Shown here piece after piece: positions 63,913 to 64,000 of a stretch of DNA of 64,000 nt; the stretch's first letter is position 1; the number at the start of each line of letters is the position of its first letter. The stretch lies in the NCBI RefSeq assembly GCF_026651875.1, contig NZ_CP104067.1, positions 3,772,501 through 3,836,500 on the forward strand, in the 5' to 3' direction. The translations under genes were made by a program, and so were the position numbers. The notes under the pieces are model-generated. The model searched no databases. It saw nothing but the letters and a program-made list of their open reading frames with translations, and had not been told where the DNA came from. This DNA is from Alicyclobacillus fastidiosus. Its GTDB lineage: Bacteria > Bacillota > Bacilli > Alicyclobacillales > Alicyclobacillaceae.

Positions 63913-64000
63913 CCGGTCCGTTCTCCATCCACGCTGTTGCGAAGCGCCTTGACCCGCGTCAATATCCGATCCGCCACGCTCGACTTGGCCATCATTGGCA
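63909..64000 (-). CDS. coaBC: CoaBC C-terminal end (partial)
   Basis: Only the last 29 or so codons are inside the window. The frame reads PMMAKSSVADRILTRVKAL and ends at TGA 63909-63911, overlapping the priA ATG. The MxKxxVADRIL segment matches the C-terminal end of phosphopantothenoylcysteine synthetase/decarboxylase, which precedes priA in Firmicutes. Assignment rests on this tail plus gene order. Confidence 0.75.
   Translation of the reverse strand, partial: PMMAKSSVADRILTRVKALRNSVDGERTG

Overview
The window is chromosomal DNA of an endospore-forming, moderately GC-rich Firmicute. The closest fit is Alicyclobacillaceae (Alicyclobacillus-like). Reasons: spore genes (spoVM, an alpha/beta SASP), the fapR-plsX-fab-rnc-smc-ftsY-ffh and coaBC-priA-def-fmt-rsmB-rlmN-prpC-prkC-rsgA-rpe gene orders, S-box riboswitches, AGGAGG-type ribosome sites and frequent GTG/TTG starts. 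The genus is inferred from gene content, not from a database match.

Layout. (a) 1-22300: three rRNA operons, all on the minus strand. rrn1 is cut by the left edge (spacer and 16S only). rrn2 is complete (16S-23S-5S). rrn3 has 16S and 23S but runs straight into its terminator with no 5S gene. Between rrn1 and rrn2 lie a small sugar-catabolic pair (FGGY kinase, Gfo/Idh/MocA oxidoreductase), an APC-family amino-acid permease and a membrane-anchored L,D-transpeptidase. Between rrn2 and rrn3 lies a 24-gene tRNA cluster with its own promoter and terminator, followed by about 1.1 kb without a convincing gene that holds a possible structured RNA or insertion-sequence remnant. (b) 22676-32341, minus strand: trmD-rimM-ylqD-khpA-rpsP-ffh-ylxM-ftsY-smc-rnc, the translation/SRP/chromosome-condensation cluster. 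rplS, which usually follows trmD, is missing because the rRNA operons begin there. (c) 32524-38391, minus: fatty-acid and phospholipid precursor genes fabF-acpP-fabG-fabD-fabH-plsX-fapR, with a clear FapR operator on the fapR promoter. (d) 38562-41236, minus: rpmF-yceD-(ylbK-like)-coaD-rsmD. (e) 41588-49598: accessory or metabolic genes: a CBS-domain protein, an amidase, a glycosyltransferase, phosphatidylserine decarboxylase, and divergent metQ / metN-metI methionine importer genes, each arm with its own SAM-I riboswitch and terminator. (f) 49680-64000: a SASP gene, recG, asp23, divergent rpmB, spoVM, then rpe-rsgA-prkC-prpC-rlmN-rsmB-fmt-def-priA-(coaBC), a tightly overlapping minus-strand operon joining translation start/quality functions with the PrkC/PrpC signalling pair.

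The window is mostly conserved housekeeping DNA. The items most worth a second look are the 5S-less rrn3, the repeat and structured elements around the rRNA/tRNA region (16850-17190, 22377-22421, 22564-22629), the non-canonical fapR start and its operator, the two facing S-boxes, and the 27-residue TTG-started spoVM that standard gene callers would miss.
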